Source of the DNA: a virus
DNA length: 29,777 nt
IMG/VR virus record: IMGVR_UViG_3300048918_000037
Span: 1-29,777 of that record
Direction: 5' to 3' (one strand)
A program made the position numbers and the translations under genes. The notes under the pieces were generated by a model that saw only the letters and a program-made list of their open reading frames with translations, did no database searches and had not been told where the DNA came from. Below are positions 6,081 to 14,875 of the stretch, piece after piece (positions within the stretch are counted from its first letter, which is position 1; each line of letters begins with the position of its first letter).

Positions 6081-8290
6081 TGGCACAACCCACGCGTTCG
6101 CCCGAGGTAGAGCGCTACCTAGGCTATATCACGGCCTACGACAAGACGTTCAACAAGTGGACGGATCGGTCGACGAAGATCACCAAGCGTTACCGTGACG
6201 ACGCGAAGGAATACACCTATGGCAGCGAGTCAGCACGTTTCAACATCCTATGGGCCAACGTCCAGACACTGGTTCCGGCAACCTTCAGTCGTCTACCACA
6301 GCCCGACGTGTCTCGCCGTTTCCGTGATTCAGATCCGATCGGACGTGTTGCTTCGCTTCTGCTCGAACGGGCATTGGAGTTCGAAGTACGCCATTACCCT
6401 GATTACCGGGAGGCGATGAAGAACAGCGTCCAGGATCGCTTTCTTTGCGGTCGTGGCGTGGCATGGGTGCGGTATGCACCGGTCACGAGCGTTCAGGAGC
6501 CGTTGTCAGAGGATGAGACGGGGGATGACGAGGCGGTCATTGAGGGAGCCGGCGCAGAGCAGATCACCGACGACCAGCCGCTTGAGCAGATCGATGATGA
6601 GACTTCGCCGGTTGACTATGTTCATTGGAAGGACTTCGGCCATTCGGTCGCGCGTACATGGGAAGAAGTAACGTGCGTATGGCGTCGCGTCTACCTATCC
6701 TACTCGAAGCTATGCGAGCGATTCGGCGAAGAAACGGCGATGCGCGTTCCTTTGGATGCGACGCCGGGCGCGGAAGGCTATGGCGAGTCGAAGATGGCGA
6801 CCGGCCAGGAGCAGATGAACAAGCAGGCGTGCGTCTACGAGATTTGGGACAAGGAGACGCAGAAGGCTGTTTGGCTATCGAAATCGGGCGGCCAGTTGCT
6901 GGACGAGAAGCATGATCCGCTCGGGCTTGAGGGATTCTTCCCATGCCCGAAGCCACTGCTCGGCACGACGACCAGCGACACGCTCGTCCCGGTTCCTGAC
7001 TTCATCCAATATCAGGACCAGGCGAACGAGCTCGACGTTATCAGCGATCGCATCGACGGGCTTATCAAGGCGCTCAAGGTGCGCGGCGTCTACAACGCTG
7101 AGTTCAAGGAATTGCAGCGGCTGTTCACAGAAACGGGCAACAATGACCTGATCCCGGTAAAGAGTTTCGCAGCGTTCGCCGAGAAGGGCGGCTTGAAGGG
7201 CGCGCTCGACATCGTAGACCTCGGCCCGATTGCTCAGGCATTGCAGATTGCATTCGAGGCGCGCGAGAACGTCGTGCAGCAGATTTATGCGCTGACCGGC
7301 ATTGCCGACATCATGCGCGGTGAGACGGATGCGGCGGAGACGGCTACAGCGCAGGGCATCAAGGCGCGGTTCGGCGCAGTCCGGCTTCGTACCACGCAGG
7401 AAGACGTTGCGATCTACGCGACGGAATTGCTTCGTCTGAAAGCACAGGTTATTTGCGGCAAGTTCAGCGATCAGACCATCTTGCAAATGGCTTCCGCAGG
7501 TCAATTACTGCCCGAAGATCAGCAGCTTGTGCCGCAAGCGCTCCAAATGCTGCGCAACAAGGTTCTGCGCTCGTTCCGGATCGAGGTTGACGCCGATTCG
7601 CTCGTTCAGATCGACGAGGACGCGCAGAAGCAGGACCGTATCGAGTTCGTCGAGATGGTCAGCAAGTTTATTCAGCAAGTCATCCCTGCTGCGCAATCTA
7701 CTCCAGAGATCGCTCCTGTGCTGGTCGAAATCCTCAAGTTCGGCGTGTCGGCGTTTAAGGCAGGCAAGACGCTTGAGGGCATGATCGACAACGCAGCGGA
7801 GACGCTGACGAAGCAGATTCAGGCGCAAGCCGGACAGCCCAAGCCTCCGCCGATCGAAATCCAGAAGGTGCAGGCCGAGTCTCAAGCGCGTATCCAAGAG
7901 AAGCAGGCTGGCGCGCAGATCGACATGCAGATGGAATCGCAGCGTAACCAGATCGAGGCGGCAAAGATTCAGCAGCAGGGGCAACTTGAGACGCTGAAAG
8001 CGCATCTCGCGCAGCAGACGGCCGAATTCGAGCAGCGCGCGCAGGCACAACAAGCAGCACAAGAGACGGCGCTTGAAATGCACCGTGACGAGATGGACCG
8101 CCAGGCAGCAGAGCGCACAGAGCAGATGAAAGCCATGCTCGAAGCGGACAAGGCTGAGCGCGACCGTCAATTCCAGATGCTGATTGCTGCGATGAACAAT
8201 CAGGTCAAGCTCGAAGTTGCCGAAATCGGCGCTCAAACCACGCTGGACGCAGCGCAGATCAGCGCGGCGAAGTCAGCATCCGACGAATAA
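6080..8290 (+). CDS. Portal protein (P22 gp1-like)
   Basis: At 736 residues this matches the size of P22-type portal proteins (about 725). It forms the dodecameric channel through which DNA enters the head. The N-terminus (KWTDRSTKITKRYRDD) and the region RIDGLIKALKVRGVYNAEFKEL are portal-like. An acidic insert rich in E and D lies at about 140-177. The C-terminal part, about 590-720, is a long Gln/Glu/Ala/Arg-rich coiled coil, like the barrel of P22 portals that projects into the capsid. The order TerL, portal, scaffold, coat supports the call. The start overlaps the preceding stop (TAATG). Confidence 0.9.
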   Translation: MAQPTRSPEVERYLGYITAYDKTFNKWTDRSTKITKRYRDDAKEYTYGSESARFNILWANVQTLVPATFSRLPQPDVSRRFRDSDPIGRVASLLLERALEFEVRHYPDYREAMKNSVQDRFLCGRGVAWVRYAPVTSVQEPLSEDETGDDEAVIEGAGAEQITDDQPLEQIDDETSPVDYVHWKDFGHSVARTWEEVTCVWRRVYLSYSKLCERFGEETAMRVPLDATPGAEGYGESKMATGQEQMNKQACVYEIWDKETQKAVWLSKSGGQLLDEKHDPLGLEGFFPCPKPLLGTTTSDTLVPVPDFIQYQDQANELDVISDRIDGLIKALKVRGVYNAEFKELQRLFTETGNNDLIPVKSFAAFAEKGGLKGALDIVDLGPIAQALQIAFEARENVVQQIYALTGIADIMRGETDAAETATAQGIKARFGAVRLRTTQEDVAIYATELLRLKAQVICGKFSDQTILQMASAGQLLPEDQQLVPQALQMLRNKVLRSFRIEVDADSLVQIDEDAQKQDRIEFVEMVSKFIQQVIPAAQSTPEIAPVLVEILKFGVSAFKAGKTLEGMIDNAAETLTKQIQAQAGQPKPPPIEIQKVQAESQARIQEKQAGAQIDMQMESQRNQIEAAKIQQQGQLETLKAHLAQQTAEFEQRAQAQQAAQETALEMHRDEMDRQAAERTEQMKAMLEADKAERDRQFQMLIAAMNNQVKLEVAEIGAQTTLDAAQISAAKSASDE

Positions 8291-8294
8291 ACCC

Positions 8295-8660
8295 ATGCCT
8301 CTGTATACATTCGAGTGCCAATTGTGCAGGCACACTGACCAATTATTCAGAAAAATCAAAGATCGCGACGAACTCGCGCGATGCGTTAGGTGCAGCCCCG
8401 TCGTGGTCCGCGACAACTCCATGAAACGTATCGTCGAAGCGCCCTTTGTCGCTGCCGACATGTCGCCCTATAAGTCGATGATTACCGGCGAAATGATAAC
8501 GTCGCGATCGCATCACCGAGCGCACCTGAAGGCGCATGGCTGCGTCGAGATCGGCAATGAAACGAAGTACCTGAAGCCCAAAGAAAAGATCGACCTTACG
8601 CCCGAGTCGAAGAAGGCGCGTAAGCAAAAGATCATTGATCAAGTCAACGCGCTTAAATAA
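8295..8660 (+). CDS. FmdB-type zinc-ribbon protein, 121 aa
   Basis: The preferred start is ATG 8295, four bases after the portal stop. The N-terminus MPLYTFECQLC with C8/C11 and a second pair C30/C33 matches the FmdB/CxxC zinc-ribbon family, whose members begin MPLYEY. The rest is basic and helical (SKKARKQKIIDQVNALK at the C-terminus). In phages, zinc ribbons of this kind are found between portal and scaffold genes without a proven role; a structural or assembly function is inferred. A longer start at 8217 lies inside the portal gene and is rejected because FmdB proteins start with this MPLY. Confidence 0.8.
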   Translation: MPLYTFECQLCRHTDQLFRKIKDRDELARCVRCSPVVVRDNSMKRIVEAPFVAADMSPYKSMITGEMITSRSHHRAHLKAHGCVEIGNETKYLKPKEKIDLTPESKKARKQKIIDQVNALK

Positions 8661-8677
8661 GCCACGGAGAAACCATC

Positions 8678-9736
8678 ATGGGAACACGCAGAGAAGATTT
8701 GGCGGAAGCGCTTGACGCGATCGACCAATCGGTAACGGACACGCCGGCAGATGTTGTGCATGAGATTGTAGTCGATGCCCCGAGCGTCGAGAACATCACC
8801 GCTGAGCCGGTCGAGAACGAAGGCCGCATTCGCGACGAGTCGGGCCGGTTCGCTCCGAAAGCACCCGCTGCTCCATCTGCTGAAGCTGTGGCGGGCGTTG
8901 AGGCGCAGCCGGTAGCAACAGAGCGTCCCGAGCCGCCGAAGTCATGGAAGGCCGATCAGCGCGCCCATTGGGACAAGCTTGATCCGGAAGTCGCGAAGTA
9001 CATCCATCAGCGCGAACAGGAAAGCCAGCGCGGATTCGATGATTACCGTGCGAAGGTTGAGCCGATCGTCCAATCGATCCAGCCGCACATGGACGAATTG
9101 CGGCAGCAGGGCGTTCAACCTGAAGTAGTCGTTCGTGATCTGCTGTACACGCGCAAGCTCCTTGCGACTGGTGACGAGGCGACGAAGCTTCAAACGCTGG
9201 TGAACGTGGCGCATGCGGTCGGTATTCCGCTCCAGCAGATGTTGCAGCAGAGCGCGGCACTCCCGCAGCACATGCAGCAGCATATCGACCCTAGCGTAAT
9301 GGCAGCGCAGCAACGCGCGCGTGATCTGGAAAACCAGATGGCGCAGCACCAGCAGCAACAGAACGCACAGATTCAAGCGGCTGCGATGGCCGAAGTCGAG
9401 AACTTCAGGTCATCGCATCCGCATGTAGATATTCTAGGTCCCGAAATGCAACGCCTTTTACAAGCGGGCGAAGCGGTGGACTTAGACAGCGCCTATTCGA
9501 AGGCGCTCGACCAGCTTACCCAGAAAGCCAAAGCAATATTGCCACCACAACGGCAAGAAGCGGACAGGCAGGCTAGGTTAGCGGCCGATAAGGCAGCGAA
9601 AGCAGCCAAAGCGAACGCAGTCAGCACGCGAACGGCCACACCCGGCGCAGTCGCGGCAACGACAGGCGGGGCACCGAAAGGACGGCGCGCGGCATTGGAA
9701 GAATCCTTCGACCAGGCAACCGCAAGCCGTATTTGA
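8678..9736 (+). CDS. Capsid scaffolding protein
   Basis: The 352-residue protein is acidic at the N-terminus, then strongly helical and Gln-rich (QQMLQQSAALPQHMQQHI, MAQHQQQQNAQIQAAAMAEV), and ends in a basic tail after an Ala/Lys-rich stretch. This is the composition of phage scaffolds, which guide coat assembly and leave the prohead before DNA fills it. The WKADQRAHWDKLDPEVAKYI segment recurs in scaffolds of podoviruses. It lies directly before the coat gene. The ribosome site GGAGAA supports ATG 8678. Confidence 0.85.
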   Translation: MGTRREDLAEALDAIDQSVTDTPADVVHEIVVDAPSVENITAEPVENEGRIRDESGRFAPKAPAAPSAEAVAGVEAQPVATERPEPPKSWKADQRAHWDKLDPEVAKYIHQREQESQRGFDDYRAKVEPIVQSIQPHMDELRQQGVQPEVVVRDLLYTRKLLATGDEATKLQTLVNVAHAVGIPLQQMLQQSAALPQHMQQHIDPSVMAAQQRARDLENQMAQHQQQQNAQIQAAAMAEVENFRSSHPHVDILGPEMQRLLQAGEAVDLDSAYSKALDQLTQKAKAILPPQRQEADRQARLAADKAAKAAKANAVSTRTATPGAVAATTGGAPKGRRAALEESFDQATASRI

Positions 9737-9757
9737 TATCCCTGATAGGAGCTACAC

Positions 9758-10762
9758 ATGGCATTCGCCAATGGAGCAATCAGCGACATCATCGCCACGA
9801 CCATCCAATCTCGTAGCGGCGAACTCGCTGACAACGTAACAAACAACAACGCCCTCCTCATGGTTCTCCGTGAGCGCGGGAATGTCCGTCCGTTCGGCGG
9901 TGGTAACGTGATTTTGGAAGAAATCATGTACACCGACGCGACGACGACCAACGTCAACTCGTACTCGGGCTATGAAGTCCTGAACATCGCGCCGAACAGC
10001 CCGATCTCGGCGGCTCAGTTCTCGATCCAGCAGTACGCGGCGGCTGTCACGATCTCGGGTCTGGAAATGCTTCAGAACTCGTCGAAAGAAGCCATCATCG
10101 ATCTGCTCGACTCGCGCATGGACATCGCCGAGTCGCAACTGATCAACCGCATTGCGGCCGACATCTATCTCGATGGCACGGGCAACAGCGGCAAGAACAT
10201 CACTGGTTTGGCTGCGGCTATCCCGGATGCGCCGACCTCGGGCACGTATGGCGGTATCAACCGCGCATCGTTCGCCTTCTGGCAATCGCAGGTGTTCTCG
10301 GGCACGACCAACGGCGGTGCGGCTGTCTCGGCTGCGAACATCCAGAACTACATGACGCAGCTCGCCCTGAAGGCGGTTCGCGGTCGTGACCGTATGGACC
10401 TGTTTGTCGCGGACAACAACTACTACTCGATGTACATCGCATCGATGCAGGCACAGCAGCGCGTGATGAGCGACGGCAACACGAAGCTCGCCGGCGCTGG
10501 TTTCCCTGCCGTGAAGTTCTACGGTGGCGGCATGGCTTCCGACGTGGTGCTCGACGGCGGTATCGGCGCCAACGCGACGGCGAATCACATGTGGGGCCTC
10601 AACACGAAGTACATCTCGTTCCGGCCGCACCGTGACCGTAACTTCGTGCCGATCGGCGGCGAGCGTCAGGCAGTCAACCAAGACGCTGTTACGAAATTAA
10701 TTGGATGGGCCGGCAATATGACCTCCCGCGGCCCGCAGTTCAGCGGCGTCCTCATCGCTTAA
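9758..10762 (+). CDS. Major capsid (coat) protein
   Basis: The 334-residue protein builds the icosahedral shell. It starts MAFANGAISDIIATTIQSRS and contains a glycine-rich loop (RPFGGGNVILEEIMY), then QFSIQQYAAAVTISGLEML and a long helix (IIDLLDSRMDIAESQLINRI), as in HK97-fold coats of podoviruses. It lacks the extra Ig-like domain of the 430-residue P22 coat. It has the strongest ribosome site of the region (TAGGAGCTACACATG) and highly biased codons, as expected for the most abundant virion protein. It sits between the scaffold and a small head protein. Confidence 0.92.
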   Translation: MAFANGAISDIIATTIQSRSGELADNVTNNNALLMVLRERGNVRPFGGGNVILEEIMYTDATTTNVNSYSGYEVLNIAPNSPISAAQFSIQQYAAAVTISGLEMLQNSSKEAIIDLLDSRMDIAESQLINRIAADIYLDGTGNSGKNITGLAAAIPDAPTSGTYGGINRASFAFWQSQVFSGTTNGGAAVSAANIQNYMTQLALKAVRGRDRMDLFVADNNYYSMYIASMQAQQRVMSDGNTKLAGAGFPAVKFYGGGMASDVVLDGGIGANATANHMWGLNTKYISFRPHRDRNFVPIGGERQAVNQDAVTKLIGWAGNMTSRGPQFSGVLIA

Positions 10763-10771
10763 GGAGCAATC

Positions 10772-11068
10772 ATGCCTGTCTTTTCAGTCACTCCCCAGAT
10801 CGGCTTCGATCTGATCAACACGATTCTGGCTACCGACATCGCGTCGGGCGCCCGGACCGTGCCCCTCAATATTGGTGAGCAGGTCTTCGGCAGCGACGGC
10901 AAGCGTTACGTCTTTGCCAAGGCCAATGGCTCTATCACCGCTTCGACGACTGCCTGCACGGTTGCTCCGGGGACGTTCCTCGCGACCAACTCGGGTGGTG
11001 CGTACACGTCGCCGGCTACCAATATGGTGATCGGCGATTACGGCTGGTTCGGCAGCGCGTCGGTCTAA
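10772..11068 (+). CDS. Small head protein, putative decoration protein, 98 aa
   Basis: It starts nine bases after the coat stop, with AAGGAGCAATC before ATG. The 98 residues are beta-rich and uncharged in long stretches (GARTVPLNIGEQVFGSDGKRYVFAKANGSITASTTACTVAP and so on), typical of capsid decoration or cement proteins. A strong terminator follows at 11092-11119, so coat and this gene end one transcript. That position, right after the coat gene, supports a role on the capsid surface. No named family is recognised. Confidence 0.75.
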   Translation: MPVFSVTPQIGFDLINTILATDIASGARTVPLNIGEQVFGSDGKRYVFAKANGSITASTTACTVAPGTFLATNSGGAYTSPATNMVIGDYGWFGSASV

Positions 11069-11091
11069 CAGGTTTCTCCCGTGGCACCTTT

Positions 11092-11119
11092 GGGGCGTCT
11101 ATATGGCGCCCCTTTTTTT
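11092..11119 (+). terminator. Intrinsic terminator after the capsid genes
   Basis: GGGGCGTC (11092-11099) pairs with GGCGCCCC (11105-11112, one G-U pair) over a TATAT loop, followed by seven T residues (11113-11119). It lies between the capsid and head-completion genes. It would reduce downstream transcription relative to coat and decoration proteins unless polymerase is antiterminated. Confidence 0.85.
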
Positions 11120-11129
11120 GGAGTTTGAA

Positions 11130-11303
11130 ATGAATCTGACCCAAGAGATGAAGGATTTCGTGCATCTGATGGCTCGTGCGATGGCGAAGGTGCGCGGCGT
11201 GGAAGACCCCGTTCCGTTCGCTGACACCGTGCTCGAACACGCCATCGCCGAAGCTCCGAAAGTTGGTGCGACTGCGCCGGCAACCGTTGCTGCACCCGAA
11301 TAA
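11130..11303 (+). CDS. Small helical protein, 57 aa
   Basis: ATG 11130 has GGAG at 11120-11123, six bases away, which starts within the last base of the terminator region. The protein is one amphipathic helical stretch (LTQEMKDFVHLMARAMAK) followed by an Ala/Pro/Val tail. No family is recognised. It is the first gene after the terminator, ahead of the 198-residue AT-hook protein. The upstream start at 11103 is rejected because it would read through the terminator hairpin and lacks a ribosome site. Confidence 0.65.
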   Translation: MNLTQEMKDFVHLMARAMAKVRGVEDPVPFADTVLEHAIAEAPKVGATAPATVAAPE

Positions 11304-11327
11304 CAAGACATAACCACGGAGAAAAGC

Positions 11328-11924
11328 ATGTACCAAGCACTGGAAAGTGATTCGCAGAACCCGAAGGCAGGCCTGTGGGTGGAGTTCTACCCTGGCAAAC
11401 GCTTCAATGAATTCCGCAGCAAAGAGAGCGGCAAGCCCGAATTCGATCTCGTGCCGATGATCAAGAAGTGCAATCCGGGCGATCCGACGAACGTTATCGA
11501 ACGCCCGATGCGCGATGAAGACAGGGACGAATGGCCGCAACAGTGGGCGGCCTATGAGCGTCGCACGACATATCGCCCCGAGTCTGGCACGCCGATTGAA
11601 GATTGGCCGCGCCTGGATGTTGCAACGGTGGCCAAGCTGAAGGCGCTTGAGTTCCACACGGTGGAGCAGTTGGCCGAATGCTCGGATCAGCAATGCCAGC
11701 GTATCGGCATGGGCTGCTACGAGATGCGCACGAAAGCTGCGGCTTATATCGCTGCGGCCAAGGATTCGTCGCTCGCGCAGAAGCAAGCCGAAGACCTCAT
11801 GCTCCGCAATCAGGAAATCGAAGACCTGAAGGCGACGGTTCTTCGACTCGGCGCGCAGCTCGAAGCAATGCAATCTCTCGATCCCGAAAAACGTGGTCCC
11901 GGTCGACCGCGCAAAGAGGCGTAA
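11328..11924 (+). CDS. Virion-region protein with helix-hairpin-helix-like and AT-hook-like segments
   Basis: The protein has 198 residues, with a good ribosome site (CGGAGAAAAGC). Residues 1-85 are a compact alpha/beta region (GLWVEFYPGKRFNEF). Residues about 94-140 (VAKLKALEFHTVEQLAECS and QRIGMGCYEMRTKAAAYI) read as a helix-hairpin-helix or SAP-like DNA-binding unit. A coiled coil follows to about 185. The last residues, KRGPGRPRKEA, contain GRPRK (192-196), an AT-hook core. The set predicts a DNA-contacting head-completion or DNA-organising protein. Family members in phages are mostly uncharacterised; function is inferred. Confidence 0.75.
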   Translation: MYQALESDSQNPKAGLWVEFYPGKRFNEFRSKESGKPEFDLVPMIKKCNPGDPTNVIERPMRDEDRDEWPQQWAAYERRTTYRPESGTPIEDWPRLDVATVAKLKALEFHTVEQLAECSDQQCQRIGMGCYEMRTKAAAYIAAAKDSSLAQKQAEDLMLRNQEIEDLKATVLRLGAQLEAMQSLDPEKRGPGRPRKEA

Positions 11925-11927
11925 AAC

Positions 11928-12848
11928 ATGGCGACGATGCTCCAGCTTGTCCAGCAAGCTACCGGCGAGTTGGGGCTTGCCGTCCCGTTTTCGGTGGCAG
12001 GAAACACGGCGCAGGATACGACTCAGCAGCTTGCATTACTGAACGCGGTCGGATACGGACTTCTGCGCGAGCCGGCGTTCAACTGGCAGGCGCTGACGAC
12101 CGAATACCGATTCACAAGCCAGTGGACGATTCAGACCGGCAACGTGACCGCCGGTTCGGCCGTTATCACTGGCATCCCGACGACTGCGGCGATCTCCGCT
12201 GGCACCTATATGGTGACCGGCAACGGCATCAACCAAGACACATATGTGCAGTCGGTCGACTCGTCGACGCAGGTCACGATGAGTCAGGCAGCCGCAGCGA
12301 GCGGAACGGGCGTTACGCTGACTTTCGCGCAGACCAAGTACGCATTCCCGTCCGACTACCAGCGGATCATCGACCGCACACAGTGGGATAAGTCGAAGCA
12401 CTGGGAAATGCTCGGCCCGGAAAGCCCGCAGCAATGGCAATGGCTGAAGTCCGGCTACATAGCCACAGGCCCGCGCATTCGATGGCGCATCCTCGGCAAT
12501 ACGTTCCAGATTTGGCCGGGCGTCAGCACGTCTGAATACCTGGGCTTCGAGTATGTCTCGAATTACTGGGTTATCGACGGTAATACCGGCGCGCGCAAGG
12601 CGTCGTTCACAAGCGACGGCGATACATGCCTGTTTGACGATAGGCTGATGGTCGCAGGTCTGAAGCTCAAGTACTTCGGTATTAAGGGCTTTGAGACACA
12701 AATCCTACAGGACGAGTATGACTCGATCCTCGATTCAGTGAAGGGCGAGGAACAAGGCGCGCCGATGCTTTCATTCGCTCCGAGGCTGTCGAGCTACCTG
12801 CTCGGGCCGGAGAACATTCCTGATAGTTTCCCGACGACCGGTCCGTAA
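11928..12848 (+). CDS. Head-to-tail adaptor protein (P22 gp4-like)
   Basis: The 306-residue protein begins MATMLQLVQQATGELGLAVP and has the helical head-completion look of gp4-type adaptors that bind beneath the portal. It is longer than P22 gp4 (166 residues) because of a beta-rich insert at about 63-137 (VTAGSAVITGIPTTAAISAG), which resembles a small immunoglobulin-like domain. C-terminal residues (ILQDEYDSILDSVKGEEQGAPMLSF) are family-like. It precedes the gp10-like gene, as in P22. Spacing to that gene is zero (TAA|ATG). Confidence 0.75.
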   Translation: MATMLQLVQQATGELGLAVPFSVAGNTAQDTTQQLALLNAVGYGLLREPAFNWQALTTEYRFTSQWTIQTGNVTAGSAVITGIPTTAAISAGTYMVTGNGINQDTYVQSVDSSTQVTMSQAAAASGTGVTLTFAQTKYAFPSDYQRIIDRTQWDKSKHWEMLGPESPQQWQWLKSGYIATGPRIRWRILGNTFQIWPGVSTSEYLGFEYVSNYWVIDGNTGARKASFTSDGDTCLFDDRLMVAGLKLKYFGIKGFETQILQDEYDSILDSVKGEEQGAPMLSFAPRLSSYLLGPENIPDSFPTTGP

Positions 12849-14429
12849 ATGACCAACATTACCGGTATTGCAGCAGCGGCCCAGCGCGCGCGCAGGCAGG
12901 CCCAAGGGCAGCGCTCGGCCACGGTCAACGTTCCCGCTCCGATTGGCGGATGGAATGCGCGTGATTCTCTGGCAGAAATGCCGATTCAGGACGCCGTTTC
13001 GCTGACCAATTGGTTCCCGACGACATCTGATGTGATGGGCCGTCAGGGGTTCACAAAGTGGGCTACGGGGCTGCCAACGCAGGTCAATACGATCATGACG
13101 TATAACCCGGCGAGCGGCACTGCGAAGATGTTTGCCGCTTCCGGGACCGGTATCTATGACGTGACGGGCGGCGGCACTGTTGGTGCGCCTGCCGTATCGA
13201 GTCTGAGCAACGACAAATGGGCGTATACGAACTTCGCTACGAGTGCCGGTCCATTCCTCGGCATTGTGAACGGTCAGGACGGATATTACGTCTACAACGG
13301 CACGACCTGGCAGAGCGTGACAGCAGTATCGGCGCCGATCTCGATTACCGGCGTCGACCCGACCACGCTTAGTTTTATCACGTCGTTCGCTCAGCGCGTC
13401 TGGTTCATCCAGAAGAATTCGCTGAATGCCTACTACCTGCCGGTGAGCAGCGTAGGCGGAGCTGCACAGGCCTTTCCTCTGCAAGCGATCTTTCGCCGAG
13501 GCGGTTCCCTCGTCTCGATGGGCGTTTGGACTGTCGACGGTGGTTACGGGATGCAGGACAACCTGTGTTTCGTCACGTCAGAGGGCGAAGTTGCTGTCTA
13601 TCAGGGCACCGATCCTTCCCAGGCTACTACATTCTCGCTGGTCGGCGTGTACCAACTCGGAACGCCGATGGGCTTCCGATCGTTCCTGAAGTATGGCGGC
13701 GATCTTCTCTATATCGGCAAAGATGGCCTCGGTCCGATCTCCGCTCTGTTGGCATCCACGCGGATTAACACTCAGGTCAATCTGACGGGCAAGATTCAAG
13801 GCGCCATTTCATCGGCGACTAGCCTCTACGCGAACAATTACGGCTGGTGCATGGTCCTGTTCCCGCTCCAGAACATGATCATCCTGAATGTCCCGGTTGG
13901 CACCGGCCAGCAACAGCAATACGTGATGAACACGATCACCGGTGCGTGGTGCAACTTCACCGGGTGGAATGCTAACCATTGGGAACGCTTCAACGACCAG
14001 ATTTATTTCGGCAGCAACGGATATGTCGGTCTGGCGTGGAACGGGTTCAGCGATAACAGTCAGAACATCAATACTCTCGCGCAACAGGCGTTCAGCGAGT
14101 TCGGCACGCCGTTGCAGAAGCGCTTCACGATGATGCGCCCGATCCTCTGGACGAACGGCGCGCCGGCTCTCGCAGCCGGAATCAATGTCGACTATGACCA
14201 GAACATTCCCAACGCAACGCTCAATTTCCTCCCGACGAACTTCGGGATATGGGATTCAGCGATTTGGGATTCCGACATATGGGGCGGCTCGCTTCAGATA
14301 GCCAAGGCATGGCAAGGGGTCGTTGGGATTGGCATGACAGGTTCGCCGACACTGAAGGCAGCCATAAACGGCACAGAGACGCATTGGGCCGCCTCAGACA
14401 TCGTGTTCGAGACTGGCTGGACCGTATGA
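12849..14429 (+). CDS. Packaged-DNA stabilisation / tail hub protein (P22 gp10-like)
   Basis: The 526-residue protein has the phage signature PAPIGGWNARDSLAEMP near residue 35, then a string of beta-propeller-like repeats (ANNYGWCMVLFPLQNMIILNV and similar), as in gp10 that plugs the portal-adaptor channel. P22 gp10 has 472 residues. The order adaptor, plug, needle-position protein matches P22. The stop overlaps the start of the acetyltransferase gene (ATGA, 14426-14429). The start follows the adaptor stop directly. Confidence 0.85.
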   Translation: MTNITGIAAAAQRARRQAQGQRSATVNVPAPIGGWNARDSLAEMPIQDAVSLTNWFPTTSDVMGRQGFTKWATGLPTQVNTIMTYNPASGTAKMFAASGTGIYDVTGGGTVGAPAVSSLSNDKWAYTNFATSAGPFLGIVNGQDGYYVYNGTTWQSVTAVSAPISITGVDPTTLSFITSFAQRVWFIQKNSLNAYYLPVSSVGGAAQAFPLQAIFRRGGSLVSMGVWTVDGGYGMQDNLCFVTSEGEVAVYQGTDPSQATTFSLVGVYQLGTPMGFRSFLKYGGDLLYIGKDGLGPISALLASTRINTQVNLTGKIQGAISSATSLYANNYGWCMVLFPLQNMIILNVPVGTGQQQQYVMNTITGAWCNFTGWNANHWERFNDQIYFGSNGYVGLAWNGFSDNSQNINTLAQQAFSEFGTPLQKRFTMMRPILWTNGAPALAAGINVDYDQNIPNATLNFLPTNFGIWDSAIWDSDIWGGSLQIAKAWQGVVGIGMTGSPTLKAAINGTETHWAASDIVFETGWTV

Positions 14430-14875
14430 AGCGAATTGTGTGGGATCAACCGGAGCGCGTTATGCGCTTCGTGGCTAGTCGCGTCGGTGAAACCGAGTTG
14501 TTTGGCTATAGCGCGATTGGTTTGGAACGCGACGGCGAACTGGTAGCGGGCGTTCTCTATGAGCAACACAACGGCCCGAACGTGATGATGCATGTCGCAT
14601 CGGATGGCTCGCGGCATTGGATGACACCGGCCTATATGGCTGCGTGCTTCCGTTATCCATTCCTGCAACTCGGCGTCAATCGGGTTAGCGGCCTCGTGCG
14701 CGCGGACAACAAAGACGCGCAGCGATTCGATGAAGCACTGGGGTTCAAACCTGAAGGCGTATTACGGGAAGCCGCAGCAGACGGCGCCGATCTGATCCTG
14801 TACGGGATGCTCAAACGGGAGTGCAGGTATCTGGATGGCAAATATTTCGACGCGCTGCGCAAGGAAATGAAATGA
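14426..14875 (+). CDS. GNAT-family acetyltransferase-like protein
   Basis: ATG 14426 overlaps the gp10-like stop; a longer frame from 14249 lies inside that gene and is rejected. The 149-residue protein shows the GNAT acetyl-CoA region: VNRVSGLVRADNKDAQRFDEALGFKPEGVLRE is the V-loop/helix pattern of N-acetyltransferases, preceded by a beta hairpin (LVAGVLYEQHNGPNVMMHV). The substrate is unknown; it might modify a host or virion protein or the phage tail. Such genes recur between gp10-like and tail genes of podoviruses. Its stop overlaps the next ATG (ATGA). Confidence 0.85.
   Translation: MKRIVWDQPERVMRFVASRVGETELFGYSAIGLERDGELVAGVLYEQHNGPNVMMHVASDGSRHWMTPAYMAACFRYPFLQLGVNRVSGLVRADNKDAQRFDEALGFKPEGVLREAAADGADLILYGMLKRECRYLDGKYFDALRKEMK

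Noticed and set aside
7505-8236. 243-residue minus-strand frame
   Set aside because: Leucine/arginine-rich sequence is the complement of the Gln/Glu-rich portal coiled coil; no ribosome site or family.
9752-10681. 309-residue minus-strand frame across the coat gene
   Set aside because: Antisense shadow caused by the strong codon bias of the coat gene.
11016-11957. 313-residue minus-strand frame
   Set aside because: It overlaps the terminator and two plus-strand genes; no motifs.
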